A DNA stretch of 45,634 nucleotides, from positions 1 through 45,634 of the forward strand of contig JAGAOC010000006.1 in NCBI GenBank assembly GCA_017623935.1, read 5' to 3'. The position numbers and the translations under genes are program-made. The notes under the pieces were generated by a model. The model was not told the DNA's origin. It saw only the letters and a list, made by a program, of their open reading frames with translations, and searched no databases. Positions 16,472 through 25,256 of the stretch are shown one piece after another. Source of the DNA: Agathobacter sp. Lineage in GTDB: Bacteria; Bacillota; Clostridia; Lachnospirales; Lachnospiraceae. Position 1 is the first letter of the stretch. Each line of letters opens with the position of its first letter.

Positions 16472-17086
16472 ATGCCTGATATAAATAAGTCAGAAAAAAT
16501 CTTAGACGCCCTGCAGCAGCTGTTGGAGGAAAAGTCCATACAAAACATTTCGGTAAGTGAGATTGCAAGCCGAGCCGGCATTGGAAAAGGAAGTATCTAT
16601 TATTACTTTCCTTCGAAAGATGCGATCGTAGATGCCCTAATTGCGCGAAACTATGAACAACCTATACAGACTGCCAAGAAGTTGTCCACTCAGACAGAGG
16701 TATCCTCTTTTACCAGAATGGCAATGATGTTTCAAGCCTGTCGGAATTCTTCTGTAGCTTTTATGCAGCAGAAGACCAACTCCACTAGTTCCGTTCAGGA
16801 TCAGGCATTTTTGCACCAGAAGTACTTAAAATATCTGATCGCAGAATTAAAACCGGTTCTAACCGACATCATCTCTCAGGGTATTGAAAAAGGCGAGATC
16901 CATTTCGATTATCCAGCTGCACTGGCAGAGATTGCCCTGATCGTATTAGCGGTAAAACTGGATAACACCCTTGCTCCATCTTCTTTAGAAGAGATTGAGG
17001 AGACCCTAAAAGGATTGATCTCCCTATTAGAAAAGGGCACCGAAATTCCTTCCGGCACCCTTGGGTATTTAACGCTTATTAATTAA
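16472..17086 (+). CDS. TetR/AcrR-family transcriptional regulator
   Basis: This 204-residue repressor has an N-terminal helix-turn-helix of TetR type: ILDALQQLLEEKSIQNISVSE, IASRAGIGKGSIYYYFPSKDAIVDALI (recognition helix with the IYYYF signature). The ligand domain follows, about residues 60-190, with no recognisable ligand signature. It is transcribed away from the SCP2-hydrolase-condensation-ACP-ligase operon, with 200 bases between the start codons. The dyads in that gap are the likely binding sites. The inducer may be an acyl-CoA, fatty acid or the product of the pathway, by analogy with other lipid-responsive TetR proteins. This is inference. Confidence 0.88.
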   Translation: MPDINKSEKILDALQQLLEEKSIQNISVSEIASRAGIGKGSIYYYFPSKDAIVDALIARNYEQPIQTAKKLSTQTEVSSFTRMAMMFQACRNSSVAFMQQKTNSTSSVQDQAFLHQKYLKYLIAELKPVLTDIISQGIEKGEIHFDYPAALAEIALIVLAVKLDNTLAPSSLEEIEETLKGLISLLEKGTEIPSGTLGYLTLIN

Positions 17087-17098
17087 TTACTGTAAACT

Positions 17099-17143
17099 AA
17101 GCAAATGTCCACTGGAACTTTCCATCTGGGCCTTTGCTTTTTT
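17099..17143 (+). terminator. Terminator between the converging tetR gene and ABC operon
   Basis: AAGCAAA (17099-17105) pairs with TTTGCTT (17133-17139), extended by GTCC/GGGC pairing, and six Ts follow on the plus strand. It lies between two converging genes. Confidence 0.75.
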
Positions 17144-17178
17144 AATATAACTCAGAAATTCTTTATTTTTTCTGTTCC

Positions 17179-18096
17179 CTATGCCTTCGGATCAAGTGCA
17201 TCCCTTAAGGCATCTCCCACAAAGTTGATCGCGGTAACTAGTATGACGATCAACAGTCCCGGCGGGATCCAAAGCCATGGCTGGTTGGTCAATACCGTAA
17301 GGGACTGAGCCCCATTTAACATATTTCCCAAACTTGCTGTGGGAGGCTGCACTCCCATTCCAAGGAAACTTAAAGCCGCCTCATCCAACATGGAAAGTGC
17401 TAGAACAGAAGTGGCATATACCAGGATCGGTGCCGCTGTATTAGGCAGGATCTCCGAAAATAAGATATGTGGAACTGACATTCCTGCCACAATATTCCCT
17501 TTAATAAAATTGGTTTCTCGTAAAGCTAATACATTGCCTCGCACCATTCTGGCAATTCCCGGCCAATCCACAAATCCTAAGATCAGGATCATGTTCCACA
17601 TTCCCGGTCGAAAGATCGCTGCCGCAACTAACACTAATAACATATATGGAAATGACATAACAATATCTGTGATTCGCATGATCACCATATCAATGATTCC
17701 GCCAAAATATCCTGCCAGCAAGCCTAGCACCACTCCAATCACTGTAGAGATCAACGTTGCCAAAACTCCCACCAAAAGAGATACTCTCATTCCGTACAAA
17801 AGCCGGCTCAACACATCTTTTCCAATCTGATCTGTACCAAGCCAGAACTCTTTGGTAGGTGCTGCCCCAAAATCTCCAACTATGGCATTGGGATCATACG
17901 GTGCAATAACAGGAGCTAAAATTGCCAGTACGCATAATATCCCTAGTACGATAAGACTAACCATCGCAAGACGGTGCTTTTTAAAACGACGGAAAACTGT
18001 TTGGAGATAGCTCTCCATTATGATCGTATTTTCTTGAATTTTCTTTTCCCTAGATTTCTTTTCTTGAAACTTCTCTTCCTGAGATCTTTTTCCCAA
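17179..18096 (-). CDS. ABC transporter permease, DppC/OppC type
   Basis: This 305-residue inner-membrane permease belongs to the peptide/nickel importer class. After a charged, glutamate/lysine-rich N-terminus of about 28 residues come the OppC_N helix (LAMVSLIVLGILCVLAILAPVIAPYDPNAI), GTDQIGKDVLSRLLYGMRVSL, and the BPD signature region NFIKGNIVAGMSVPHILFSEILPN that contacts the ATPases. LDEAALSFLGMGVQPPTASLGNML is the classical OppC ending. The frame opens at TTG (18096) with AGAGG seven bases upstream. An internal ATG at MESYLQ lacks a ribosome binding site. It is the last gene of the five-gene operon. Confidence 0.9.
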   Translation of the reverse strand: MGKRSQEEKFQEKKSREKKIQENTIIMESYLQTVFRRFKKHRLAMVSLIVLGILCVLAILAPVIAPYDPNAIVGDFGAAPTKEFWLGTDQIGKDVLSRLLYGMRVSLLVGVLATLISTVIGVVLGLLAGYFGGIIDMVIMRITDIVMSFPYMLLVLVAAAIFRPGMWNMILILGFVDWPGIARMVRGNVLALRETNFIKGNIVAGMSVPHILFSEILPNTAAPILVYATSVLALSMLDEAALSFLGMGVQPPTASLGNMLNGAQSLTVLTNQPWLWIPPGLLIVILVTAINFVGDALRDALDPKA

Positions 18097-18112
18097 ATCT
18101 GTGCCTCTTTTC

Positions 18113-19060
18113 CTATTTTAACTGAATGGTCGGATCAACCACCGCATACATAATATCTGTGATCAGATTTGCCACCAAAACTACTATGGCAGATAACAGA
18201 CACACTCCCATAATAACCGGATAATCTCGGTTGCTGATGGCATTCATGGTCATCAGTCCTAATCCCGGCCAGGAAAATACCTGTTCAATAATGACTGCCC
18301 CTCCAAAAAGAGTCGGGATCTGCATACCGATCACTGTTACGATCGGTACAAGGGCATTACGCAGTCCGTGCTTATAGATCACTCGGAATCTTCCAATTCC
18401 TTTTGCCCGGGCAGTGCGCATATAATCCTGTTGTAAGATCTCTAAGACCGAACTTCGAATATACCGGATATTACTGCCTGCCATGGAGACCGCTAGGACA
18501 ATGACGGGCATTACCATATGCTGTGCCACATCTGCTGCTCCCCCTCCCGTTCCAAGGGTAGTCATTCCGCTAGAAGGCAATATTCCTAATTTTACTGTAA
18601 ATAAATATACTAACAACAAAGACAGAAAAAAACTCGGTATACTGCTGCTCACAAAAGAAGTAGTAACTACTGCATAATCTCCTTTGGAGTACTGATGAAC
18701 CGCACTGTAGATTCCTGCTGGAATAGAAATGAGCAGACTCACCAAAAGAGAGACTCCCATAAGCAATAGCGTAGGTCCTAAATGACTTCCGATCATGACA
18801 CTGACTGCTTGGGAAGACTTAATGGAATATCCCAGATTTCCCTGTAATAATTGCCCTAGCCAGATAAAATACTGGACATAAAAAGGCTTATCCAGTCCTA
18901 ATGCAATTTCTTTTGCCTCGATCGCTCCTGCCGACACTCTCGGTCCCTGCATCATTTCTAAGGGACTTCCTACCAGACACATGATCCCATAATCAATGAT
19001 CGTAATACCGATCAGCACAGGAATGGCGATGAGGATTCTTTTTATGATATATTTTCCCAT
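18113..19060 (-). CDS. ABC transporter permease, DppB/OppB type
   Basis: This 315-residue permease has YIIKRILIAIPVLIGITII as first helix, GLDKPFYVQYFIWLGQLLQGNLGYS (typical DppB), the BPD domain with SVLEILQQDYMRTARAKGIG (EAA-like coupling loop) and FGGAVIIEQVFSWPGLG. It forms the heterodimeric channel with the DppC-type permease encoded 17 bases downstream. The substrate is presumed to be oligopeptides, though nickel or other small solutes use the same class. Confidence 0.9.
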   Translation of the reverse strand: MGKYIIKRILIAIPVLIGITIIDYGIMCLVGSPLEMMQGPRVSAGAIEAKEIALGLDKPFYVQYFIWLGQLLQGNLGYSIKSSQAVSVMIGSHLGPTLLLMGVSLLVSLLISIPAGIYSAVHQYSKGDYAVVTTSFVSSSIPSFFLSLLLVYLFTVKLGILPSSGMTTLGTGGGAADVAQHMVMPVIVLAVSMAGSNIRYIRSSVLEILQQDYMRTARAKGIGRFRVIYKHGLRNALVPIVTVIGMQIPTLFGGAVIIEQVFSWPGLGLMTMNAISNRDYPVIMGVCLLSAIVVLVANLITDIMYAVVDPTIQLK

Positions 19061-19074
19061 GGATACACACCTTT

Positions 19075-19917
19075 CTATTTATCCATCTCACCAGCAGTAA
19101 AATGTTCGTTTCTCATCTTTTCCAGATCTCCCCCTGGAATCGCCTGCAAAAGCGCCTGGGTATATGGATGAGCAGGAGAAGTAAAGACTTTTTCAGCTTC
19201 ACCGATCTCTACGATCTGCCCCTGATACATGACTGCAATCCGGTCACTGACATAATGAACGGCTCCCAATCCATGTCCCACAAAAAGAAGAGTCAGATTC
19301 AGTTCCTTCTGCAAACTTTTCAAAAGATTTAAGATCTGCGCCTGAATAGACACATCTAAGGCACTGACAGGTTCATCACACACCAGAAATTCCGGATTTA
19401 AGGAAAGAGCTTTTGCAATTCCGATCCTCTGCCGTTGTCCTCCGGAAAACTCATGAGGATACCTGCCCAAGACGCTCTTCGATAGCCCCACCATATCAAG
19501 AAGTTTCACAATATCCTGTTCTAGGGTATCCTTCGTAGATATCTTATGATATAACATGGGCTGCGCCAAAATTTCATAAATATGCTTTCTAGGATTTAAA
19601 GAGGAATAGGGATCCTGAAATACCATCTGCAGATCTGTGCGGATTTCTTTTTGCTCCCGCTTCTTCATTTCAGACAGAGCTTTCCCTTTATAAAGAACGC
19701 TTCCCTCTGTAGGCGATTCCAGCCCCACTAACAACCTGCCTACGGTAGATTTTCCAGAACCGGACTCACCTACCAGTCCCAAGGTTTCCCCTTTTTGAAT
19801 GGAAAAGCTGACCCCATCTGCTGCTTTTGTATAGCCTGTGATATGGGTAATGATTCCGCCTTTTTGCGGATAATACTTTTTTAAATTTTCAACTTGGATT
19901 AAAGGTATGTTGTTCAT
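19075..19917 (-). CDS. ABC transporter ATPase, DppF/OppF type
   Basis: This 280-residue ATPase carries Walker A GLVGESGSGKST, Q-loop MVFQDPYSSLNPR (an OppF hallmark), signature FSGGQRQRIGIAKAL, Walker B FLVCDEPVSALDV and H-loop LFVGHGLGAV. In the H-loop G replaces the usual D after H (GHGLG rather than SHDL), which is worth noting although the histidine itself is kept. The C-terminal tail is shorter than in DppF of enterics. It is encoded between the DppD and DppB partners. Confidence 0.9.
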   Translation of the reverse strand: MNNIPLIQVENLKKYYPQKGGIITHITGYTKAADGVSFSIQKGETLGLVGESGSGKSTVGRLLVGLESPTEGSVLYKGKALSEMKKREQKEIRTDLQMVFQDPYSSLNPRKHIYEILAQPMLYHKISTKDTLEQDIVKLLDMVGLSKSVLGRYPHEFSGGQRQRIGIAKALSLNPEFLVCDEPVSALDVSIQAQILNLLKSLQKELNLTLLFVGHGLGAVHYVSDRIAVMYQGQIVEIGEAEKVFTSPAHPYTQALLQAIPGGDLEKMRNEHFTAGEMDK

Positions 19918-19939
19918 TTTTTAACCGGCCTTCCAAATG

Positions 19940-20917
19940 CTAACTCTGAAATTCTTGTTTGCTTACTATACATCTTGCAGTATGCCCCTCACCAAACGCA
20001 TAATCCTCTTGAGGAGCTGCACATTCCGTCCTGCAATATCGACAACGCTTGGCGAATCTACAACCTACTATATCATCATAATTTTCCGGCACCATTCCTG
20101 GTATAGAAAAAAGTTCTCGATCCGGGCGGTCATGAATTGTCGGAACAGAATCAAATAATGCCTGGGTATAAGGATGTTTGGGATCTTCAAGAAGTTCTTT
20201 GACCGGGGCTTTTTCGATCAACTGTCCCGCGTACATAACAAGTACCCGATCTGCCATTTCTGCCACTACTCCAATATCATGCGTGATCAATATAATTGAC
20301 ATTCCATTTTCTTTTTGCAATTCTTTCAGTAATTCTATGATCTGAGCCTGAATAGTCACATCTAATGCAGTAGTAGGTTCATCTGCGATCAATAACTTCG
20401 GATTACAAGCTAACGCCATAGCGATCATGGCTCTTTGCCTCATTCCCCCGGAAAGAGTATGAGGATAAGTTTTCATCATACGTTTTGGATCCGGCAGCCC
20501 AACTTTTTCCAATAGCATTTCTGCTCTTTGAACTGCCTCTTTTTTGGATAAGCCCATATGAATCCGAATACTTTCTGTGATCTGATTTCCTATGGTAAAA
20601 ACAGGGTTCAGAGATGTCAATGGATCCTGAAATATCATAGTCATCTGATTGCCCCGGATCTTATCTAATGCTTTTTCTTTCATGCAAAGAAGATCCTGCC
20701 CTTCAAACAGGATCTTCCCTTCTATCACATCGCCGCCTTTTGAAAGCAGTCCCATAATGGACAGCGAAGTTACACTTTTTCCACAGCCCGACTCTCCTAC
20801 GATACAGACTGTCTCTCCTTCATCTACATGGAAATCAATATGATCCACACTGACAGTCCTTCCAGAATCTCCTGTAAATGCTGTCGTAAGTCCTTTTACT
20901 TCCAACAAATGCGACAT
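19940..20917 (-). CDS. ABC transporter ATPase, DppD/OppD type
   Basis: From the ATG at 20917 (AAGGAG six bases upstream) the product has 325 residues. It contains Walker A CIVGESGCGKSVT, Q-loop MIFQDPLTSLNPV, signature LSGGMRQRAMIAMAL, Walker B LLIADEPTTALDV and H-loop ILITHDIGVVA. The C-terminal oligopeptide-transporter domain has the cysteine set CRFAKRCRYCRTEC, which in related proteins binds an iron-sulfur cluster. The longer frame to 20947 overlaps the preceding gene and is not needed. It pairs with the DppF-type ATPase encoded 22 bases downstream. Confidence 0.9.
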   Translation of the reverse strand: MSHLLEVKGLTTAFTGDSGRTVSVDHIDFHVDEGETVCIVGESGCGKSVTSLSIMGLLSKGGDVIEGKILFEGQDLLCMKEKALDKIRGNQMTMIFQDPLTSLNPVFTIGNQITESIRIHMGLSKKEAVQRAEMLLEKVGLPDPKRMMKTYPHTLSGGMRQRAMIAMALACNPKLLIADEPTTALDVTIQAQIIELLKELQKENGMSIILITHDIGVVAEMADRVLVMYAGQLIEKAPVKELLEDPKHPYTQALFDSVPTIHDRPDRELFSIPGMVPENYDDIVGCRFAKRCRYCRTECAAPQEDYAFGEGHTARCIVSKQEFQS

Positions 20918-20928
20918 ATTTTTCTCCT

Positions 20929-22548
20929 TTATTTTATGATCTCCCATTCATGGACATTATTGAAAAATCCGTAAACATCAACATTGACTCCTGTAAGCCG
21001 TTTGCTTACTGCACCCTGACCGCTGATGATATAAGCAGAAAACATAGGAACATCTTCCTGCATTTTCTTATCTACGATTGAATACAATGCTTTGATCTCC
21101 TCTACGCTTGCTGCCGTCTGGGTCGCCTCCAACGCTGTGTTTACTTCATCATTATAATATCCTGTCCAGCTGCCTGCACCACTTAAGAGCCATGCCACAT
21201 CCGGATAAGGATCTAATGGTACATAAGTATACTGCACCGCCATCAGATCATACTCCTTCGTTCCGGCAGTTGTCATAAGGGTTGCCAGATCTACGGTCTG
21301 TAATTCAACTTTGATCCCAACCTCTGCCCACTGAGCCATCATGACCTGTGCCGCTTTTACAAAAGTTCCATCTCCGGAATTCACATAAAAACGAAGAGTG
21401 GTTGAACCATCCCATCCCGCTTCATCTAACAGTTCTTTTGCTTTCTGTGGATCATAAGAAATCGGGGTAATGCTCTCATCATAGAATGGTCCCGCAGAAG
21501 AAAGAAATCCATCCACGATCTCTCCGTGATCTTTCATTAACTGATTCAAGATCTGTTCTCGATCAATGGCATATAAAAGTGCCTGACGAATCCTAGCATC
21601 TGTAACATTTTCTGTCTGGATAAAAACGGACTGGTTCGTAACCGGAGAACCATATACCACATTTACATTTTCTAGAGCTTCGATATTTTCATAATCGTCC
21701 TGCGGAATCGCTGTCATAGAAGGCAGTGCCACATCGATCTCACCGGACTTTAATCCTGCATATACCTGACTGGAATCCACGATCTTGATATTGAGCTTTT
21801 CAATCTTCGGAGCCCCTTTCCAATAATTCGTATTGGCAGTATAAGAAATGTAATGATTGACATCATAATCTGTTAACATATATGGGCCACTTACTACATC
21901 CGGATGATTGAACCAATCCAATGTCATTAATTCTTCATCACTATATTGCTCCAAAATATGCTTCGGCAAGGTCAACAGATAACTGGCATAGGCACTCTGA
22001 AAAGTAGTCAATGCTATAGGTTCTTTGGTGGTAAACTGAATGGTCTTTTCATCCATGACCGTTACCCCAGCCACACTGGTTGCTCCTTCCGCCACAAAAG
22101 GATAATCTTCATCACCAACTCCTTCAAAGCGATATAACATCATAGTAGAATTAGCGATCACCGGACTTGCCAGTTTTAAGAAAGTAAATTCTACATCCTG
22201 GGCAGTTACCGGAGTACCATCTGACCAGTTAGCATTTTCATCCAAATGCACGGTAAAATGAATATTATCTTCTGTAGTAATAGAATCTGCTAACATAGGC
22301 TGGAAATTGAGCTCTGAATCCAGCTCTATTAATGGCAGAAACTGCAGTCCTGCCGCATATTTATTAATATTTGTCTGATCCATGACAAAGGGATTTACGC
22401 CTCCCAGGGAATCTGTAACTCCAACATTTACAATATGATCAGAAACCTGTGCGCTGTTCTCTTCTCCAGAACCACCGCAGCCAACCAAAGCAAATACCAT
22501 CGCTGATGCTAAAAATAAGCTGATTGCTTTGCGGATTATTTTTCTCAT
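20929..22548 (-). CDS. Family 5 extracellular solute-binding lipoprotein (peptide/nickel class)
   Basis: This 539-residue secreted lipoprotein has a signal peptide with lipobox FALVGC (lipidated cysteine C24). The SBP_bac_5 domain follows: HLDENANWSDGTPVTAQDVEFTF, LDWFNHPDVVSGPYML, RIRQALLYAIDREQI and SYDPQKAKELLDEAGWDG are the typical landmarks. It captures the substrate outside the cell for the permease and ATPase genes that follow. The ATG has AAGGAG ten bases upstream, and a perfect consensus promoter precedes it. No direct peptide-specificity signature was recognised. Confidence 0.92.
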   Translation of the reverse strand: MRKIIRKAISLFLASAMVFALVGCGGSGEENSAQVSDHIVNVGVTDSLGGVNPFVMDQTNINKYAAGLQFLPLIELDSELNFQPMLADSITTEDNIHFTVHLDENANWSDGTPVTAQDVEFTFLKLASPVIANSTMMLYRFEGVGDEDYPFVAEGATSVAGVTVMDEKTIQFTTKEPIALTTFQSAYASYLLTLPKHILEQYSDEELMTLDWFNHPDVVSGPYMLTDYDVNHYISYTANTNYWKGAPKIEKLNIKIVDSSQVYAGLKSGEIDVALPSMTAIPQDDYENIEALENVNVVYGSPVTNQSVFIQTENVTDARIRQALLYAIDREQILNQLMKDHGEIVDGFLSSAGPFYDESITPISYDPQKAKELLDEAGWDGSTTLRFYVNSGDGTFVKAAQVMMAQWAEVGIKVELQTVDLATLMTTAGTKEYDLMAVQYTYVPLDPYPDVAWLLSGAGSWTGYYNDEVNTALEATQTAASVEEIKALYSIVDKKMQEDVPMFSAYIISGQGAVSKRLTGVNVDVYGFFNNVHEWEIIK

Positions 22549-22567
22549 ATTTTCTTAACTCCTTTTC

Positions 22568-22624
22568 TCCTAGTATATCTCTAGGAATTGTTGAAATTAT
22601 ATTACCCCGGGGGATGGTTGTCAA
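22568..22624 (-). promoter_or_regulatory. Consensus promoter and leader hairpin of the ABC operon
   Basis: On the minus strand TTGACA (22619-22624), a 17-base spacer and TATAAT (22596-22601) match the sigma-A consensus perfectly. The spacer contains the palindromic CCCCGGGG, unusual in this AT-rich setting and a candidate operator. In the leader, TCCTAG and CTAGGA form a small 6-bp dyad (22568-22586) just before the ribosome binding site. Confidence 0.8.
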
Positions 22625-22638
22625 TACTTACTACCTGT

Positions 22639-23037
22639 TTAGCATAGCGCCGGCATGAATTTCGCAAACAAATACAATCCCTCTTCTCCAGCGTTTACTT
22701 CATGTTTCACGCCAGCCGGCATGATAGAAATCGTGCCAACTTCATATGCCAATTCAACGCCTGCATTCACGCATACACCGTTTCCTGCAACTACTTCATG
22801 AGTTTCTAACTGACCTTCATGAATGTGCTCTCCAATACTGCAATTTGGGACAACATGCACTAAATGATAGCTAAATTTACCCTCTGTATCTTTTGCGGTA
22901 ATAATATTCTTCTGTTCTACGCCCTCAAATTTCGGATGCTTTGTCCAGGCAATTTTCTCAAAAGAGATCGTCTTATCTGGAAGCTCTAATCTTCCATGTT
23001 CAAATGCTTCAAAAACCTTCATTTTAGCGTCTTTCAT
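22639..23037 (-). CDS. Small cupin-domain protein
   Basis: From the ATG at 23037 (TGGAGG eight bases upstream) the product has 132 residues and is a single cupin barrel. HVVPNCSIGEHIHEGQLETHEVVAGNGV supplies the G-x5-H-x-H-x-E-type motif 1, and ISIMPAGVKHEVNA is motif 2 with a metal-binding histidine. Metal and substrate cannot be deduced. It lies downstream of the AraC-type regulator on the same strand and may be controlled by it. A sensor-like role or an isomerase/dioxygenase role are both possible. Confidence 0.75.
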   Translation of the reverse strand: MKDAKMKVFEAFEHGRLELPDKTISFEKIAWTKHPKFEGVEQKNIITAKDTEGKFSYHLVHVVPNCSIGEHIHEGQLETHEVVAGNGVCVNAGVELAYEVGTISIMPAGVKHEVNAGEEGLYLFAKFMPALC

Positions 23038-23129
23038 TTTAATGTCCTCCATCTTATAATTTTTCTAAATGACTTGTTCATTATAAGAAACACACATCTG
23101 AAGGTCTTGTAAAAAATTGCGCACCTAAT

Positions 23130-23891
23130 CTATCCCATTTTCGTTTCCGAAGCAATATATTCCATTGGGGAAATTCCCACTATTTTCTGAAAATACCGAC
23201 TAAAATGGCTTTGATCGTAAAATCCCATCTCCAAAGAGACTTCCACAATAGAATGTCCATCCCTTAACATATCCTGGGCTTTTCGGATCCTCCTTTGCAC
23301 CTGAAATTGATGAGGTGTTAAGCCAATATCCTGCTTGAATTTCCGAATCATATGATATTTACTTAATGCACTTTCTTGTGCCATCTCATCTATGGTCAGC
23401 TCCTCCTCCGGAAAATCTATCAATCTTTGTGTCAGATTTTCCATTGTCTTTTCCACTTCCCTTTTCATTGCTTTGTCTATGGTCTCATTTCTTTCAGTAC
23501 TTCTCTCCCAGAGCTTTATTAACCTCTCCAAAATACTTTTACGTGCTTCTTCTGTGATGATCCCTTTTTCCATTGCATCAGTTAGGAATTCTTCTATAAC
23601 CCTTGCTGTTTCTTCTCTAGTATTTTCTTCTAAGAATACTTTTCCCATGCATAGAGAGACCAACTGCGTATTCTCTTCCACCTGTACGGAATGGGGTTCA
23701 AAAGGCATGACAAGAAAAGCCTCCCCCGCCTGATATAGGTGCAGGATTCCATTTAAAATAACCTCCACACTTCCCCTTGTAACATAGGAGATCACGTAAT
23801 GCCTGGCATGGTTGTGAAGTTCAAAATTCTTATTCAGGTTCTCGGATTTCACCAATTCTAATTGATGTTCCTTTGAGTGGTAGTATTGCAA
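23130..23891 (-). CDS. AraC-family transcriptional regulator with N-terminal cupin
   Basis: This 253-residue protein has an N-terminal AraC-binding cupin (LHNHARHYVISYVTRGSVEVI, QAGEAFLVMPFEPHSV) and a C-terminal double helix-turn-helix: ELTIDEMAQESALSKYHMIRKFKQDIG and VEVSLEMGFYDQSHFSRYFQKIVGISPMEYI. The middle is helical and rich in charged residues. The start is TTG with AAAGGTG eight bases upstream; no in-frame ATG is nearer. It is flanked by the cupin gene and the DUF4143 ATPase, and neither a pathway nor an effector is evident. Confidence 0.88.
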   Translation of the reverse strand: MQYYHSKEHQLELVKSENLNKNFELHNHARHYVISYVTRGSVEVILNGILHLYQAGEAFLVMPFEPHSVQVEENTQLVSLCMGKVFLEENTREETARVIEEFLTDAMEKGIITEEARKSILERLIKLWERSTERNETIDKAMKREVEKTMENLTQRLIDFPEEELTIDEMAQESALSKYHMIRKFKQDIGLTPHQFQVQRRIRKAQDMLRDGHSIVEVSLEMGFYDQSHFSRYFQKIVGISPMEYIASETKMG

Positions 23892-23906
23892 TGGGCGTCA
23901 CCTTTA

Positions 23907-25208
23907 TTATTTTATATTTCCAATCTCTTCAACTGCATAAAGTGGAAGATTGATGAGCCAATCTTCTTTCTTATAATCTGACATGGAACTTCTCACAGAT
24001 TGTTTCGGATTATATTTTTCTACATATGTTTTTAAACTTTTTGCTCTAAGATTTATCTCTGCTTTTACTTCTAATGGAACAACCATTTCGCCATTATCAA
24101 TCAAAAAATCAATTTCACAAGTTCCACGTTCATTTGTATAATAATAAACATTTAAAGAATCTTGCGTACAAAGCTGCTGTAATACATATTGCTCTGTCAA
24201 TGCACCTTTGAATTCAATAAACAAATGATTTCCATTCAACAACACACTTTGGTTTAATCCTGCCATACAACCCAATAGTCCCACATCAAGAATAAACAAC
24301 TTAAATGCCTTCAAATCTTCATATGCCTTTAAGGGCAGATTTGGTGTCGTTACTCGGCTTACTTTATGCACTAATCCACAGTCAACTAACCACATCAATG
24401 CGGCCTCATAATCTTTTGCTCTGCTTCCTTCACGGATCAAACCATATATAAATTTTTTATTTTCTTTTGCCAACTGTGACGGAATACTATTCCAAAGCAT
24501 TCGTAGTTTCGGCACGATCTCAATAGGTGCATGTTTTGAAAAATCCTGCTCATATGCAGCTAAGATACGTTTTTGTATTTCTCTTACTTCATTAAAATCC
24601 TTATTTTCAGAAAATCGCGACACCGCTTCGGGCATCCCTCCCACGAAAAAGTAATATTTTAGATTTTCAATAAAAGTTTGCTTAAATGTAGATACCATGG
24701 AGAAGTCCTGCTCGGATAATAATTGCGCAAATCGCTCTTGACCTGTCGCCATTAAAAACTCTTTATATGATAACGGATACAGTTTTAAGAAATCAACTTT
24801 CCCCACCGGAAAAGACGTTCCACCATGCAATGCAATTCCCAGTAATGAACCAGCACACATAATGTGATATTGAGGTGCATTTTCATAAAAATATTTTAAA
24901 CTGGACAATGCCTTTGGCACCTCTTGCACTTCATCAAATATAATAAGTGTATCCTCTGGACAGATTTTTTTCCCCGAATAAAGTTCTAACCCCAATAATA
25001 AACGCTCTACATTCAGATCAATAGAAAATAGATCTGTCATTTCAGAATTTGAGTCAAAATTGATATAGACAGTTTCTTTGTATGCAACTTTCCCAAATTC
25101 CTTCATAAGCCAAGTTTTTCCTACCTGACGTGCCCCTTCAATGATCAAAGGCTTACGATATTTACTTTCTTTCCATTTAAATAGTTTTTCTATTGCGATT
25201 CGGTACAT
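23907..25208 (-). CDS. AAA_14/DUF4143 ATPase
   Basis: This 433-residue protein belongs to the widespread AAA_14 plus DUF4143 family. Walker A is IIEGARQVGKTWLMKEF and Walker B TLIIFDEVQEVPKALSSL, followed by sensor-like MCAGSLLGIAL. The C-terminal half (about residues 200-433) is DUF4143 with QEVLQQ-type elements: FIEFKGALTEQYVLQQL and CEIDFLIDNGEMVVPLEVKAE, the latter resembling a PD-(D/E)xK nuclease core. No cellular role is established for the family; links with defence or mobile DNA have been suggested. The gene has a long AT-rich upstream region with three phased dyads. It sits apart from any operon. Confidence 0.85.
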   Translation of the reverse strand: MYRIAIEKLFKWKESKYRKPLIIEGARQVGKTWLMKEFGKVAYKETVYINFDSNSEMTDLFSIDLNVERLLLGLELYSGKKICPEDTLIIFDEVQEVPKALSSLKYFYENAPQYHIMCAGSLLGIALHGGTSFPVGKVDFLKLYPLSYKEFLMATGQERFAQLLSEQDFSMVSTFKQTFIENLKYYFFVGGMPEAVSRFSENKDFNEVREIQKRILAAYEQDFSKHAPIEIVPKLRMLWNSIPSQLAKENKKFIYGLIREGSRAKDYEAALMWLVDCGLVHKVSRVTTPNLPLKAYEDLKAFKLFILDVGLLGCMAGLNQSVLLNGNHLFIEFKGALTEQYVLQQLCTQDSLNVYYYTNERGTCEIDFLIDNGEMVVPLEVKAEINLRAKSLKTYVEKYNPKQSVRSSMSDYKKEDWLINLPLYAVEEIGNIK

Positions 25209-25256
25209 ACCATGCCCCCTAAATTACCTTATTTACTTCTAAAATATCATCAAAAT

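Noticed and set aside
23907-25208. The AAA_14 ATPase as a known antiphage system
   Set aside because: No partner nuclease, helicase or other defence gene is adjacent, and the family is common outside defence islands.
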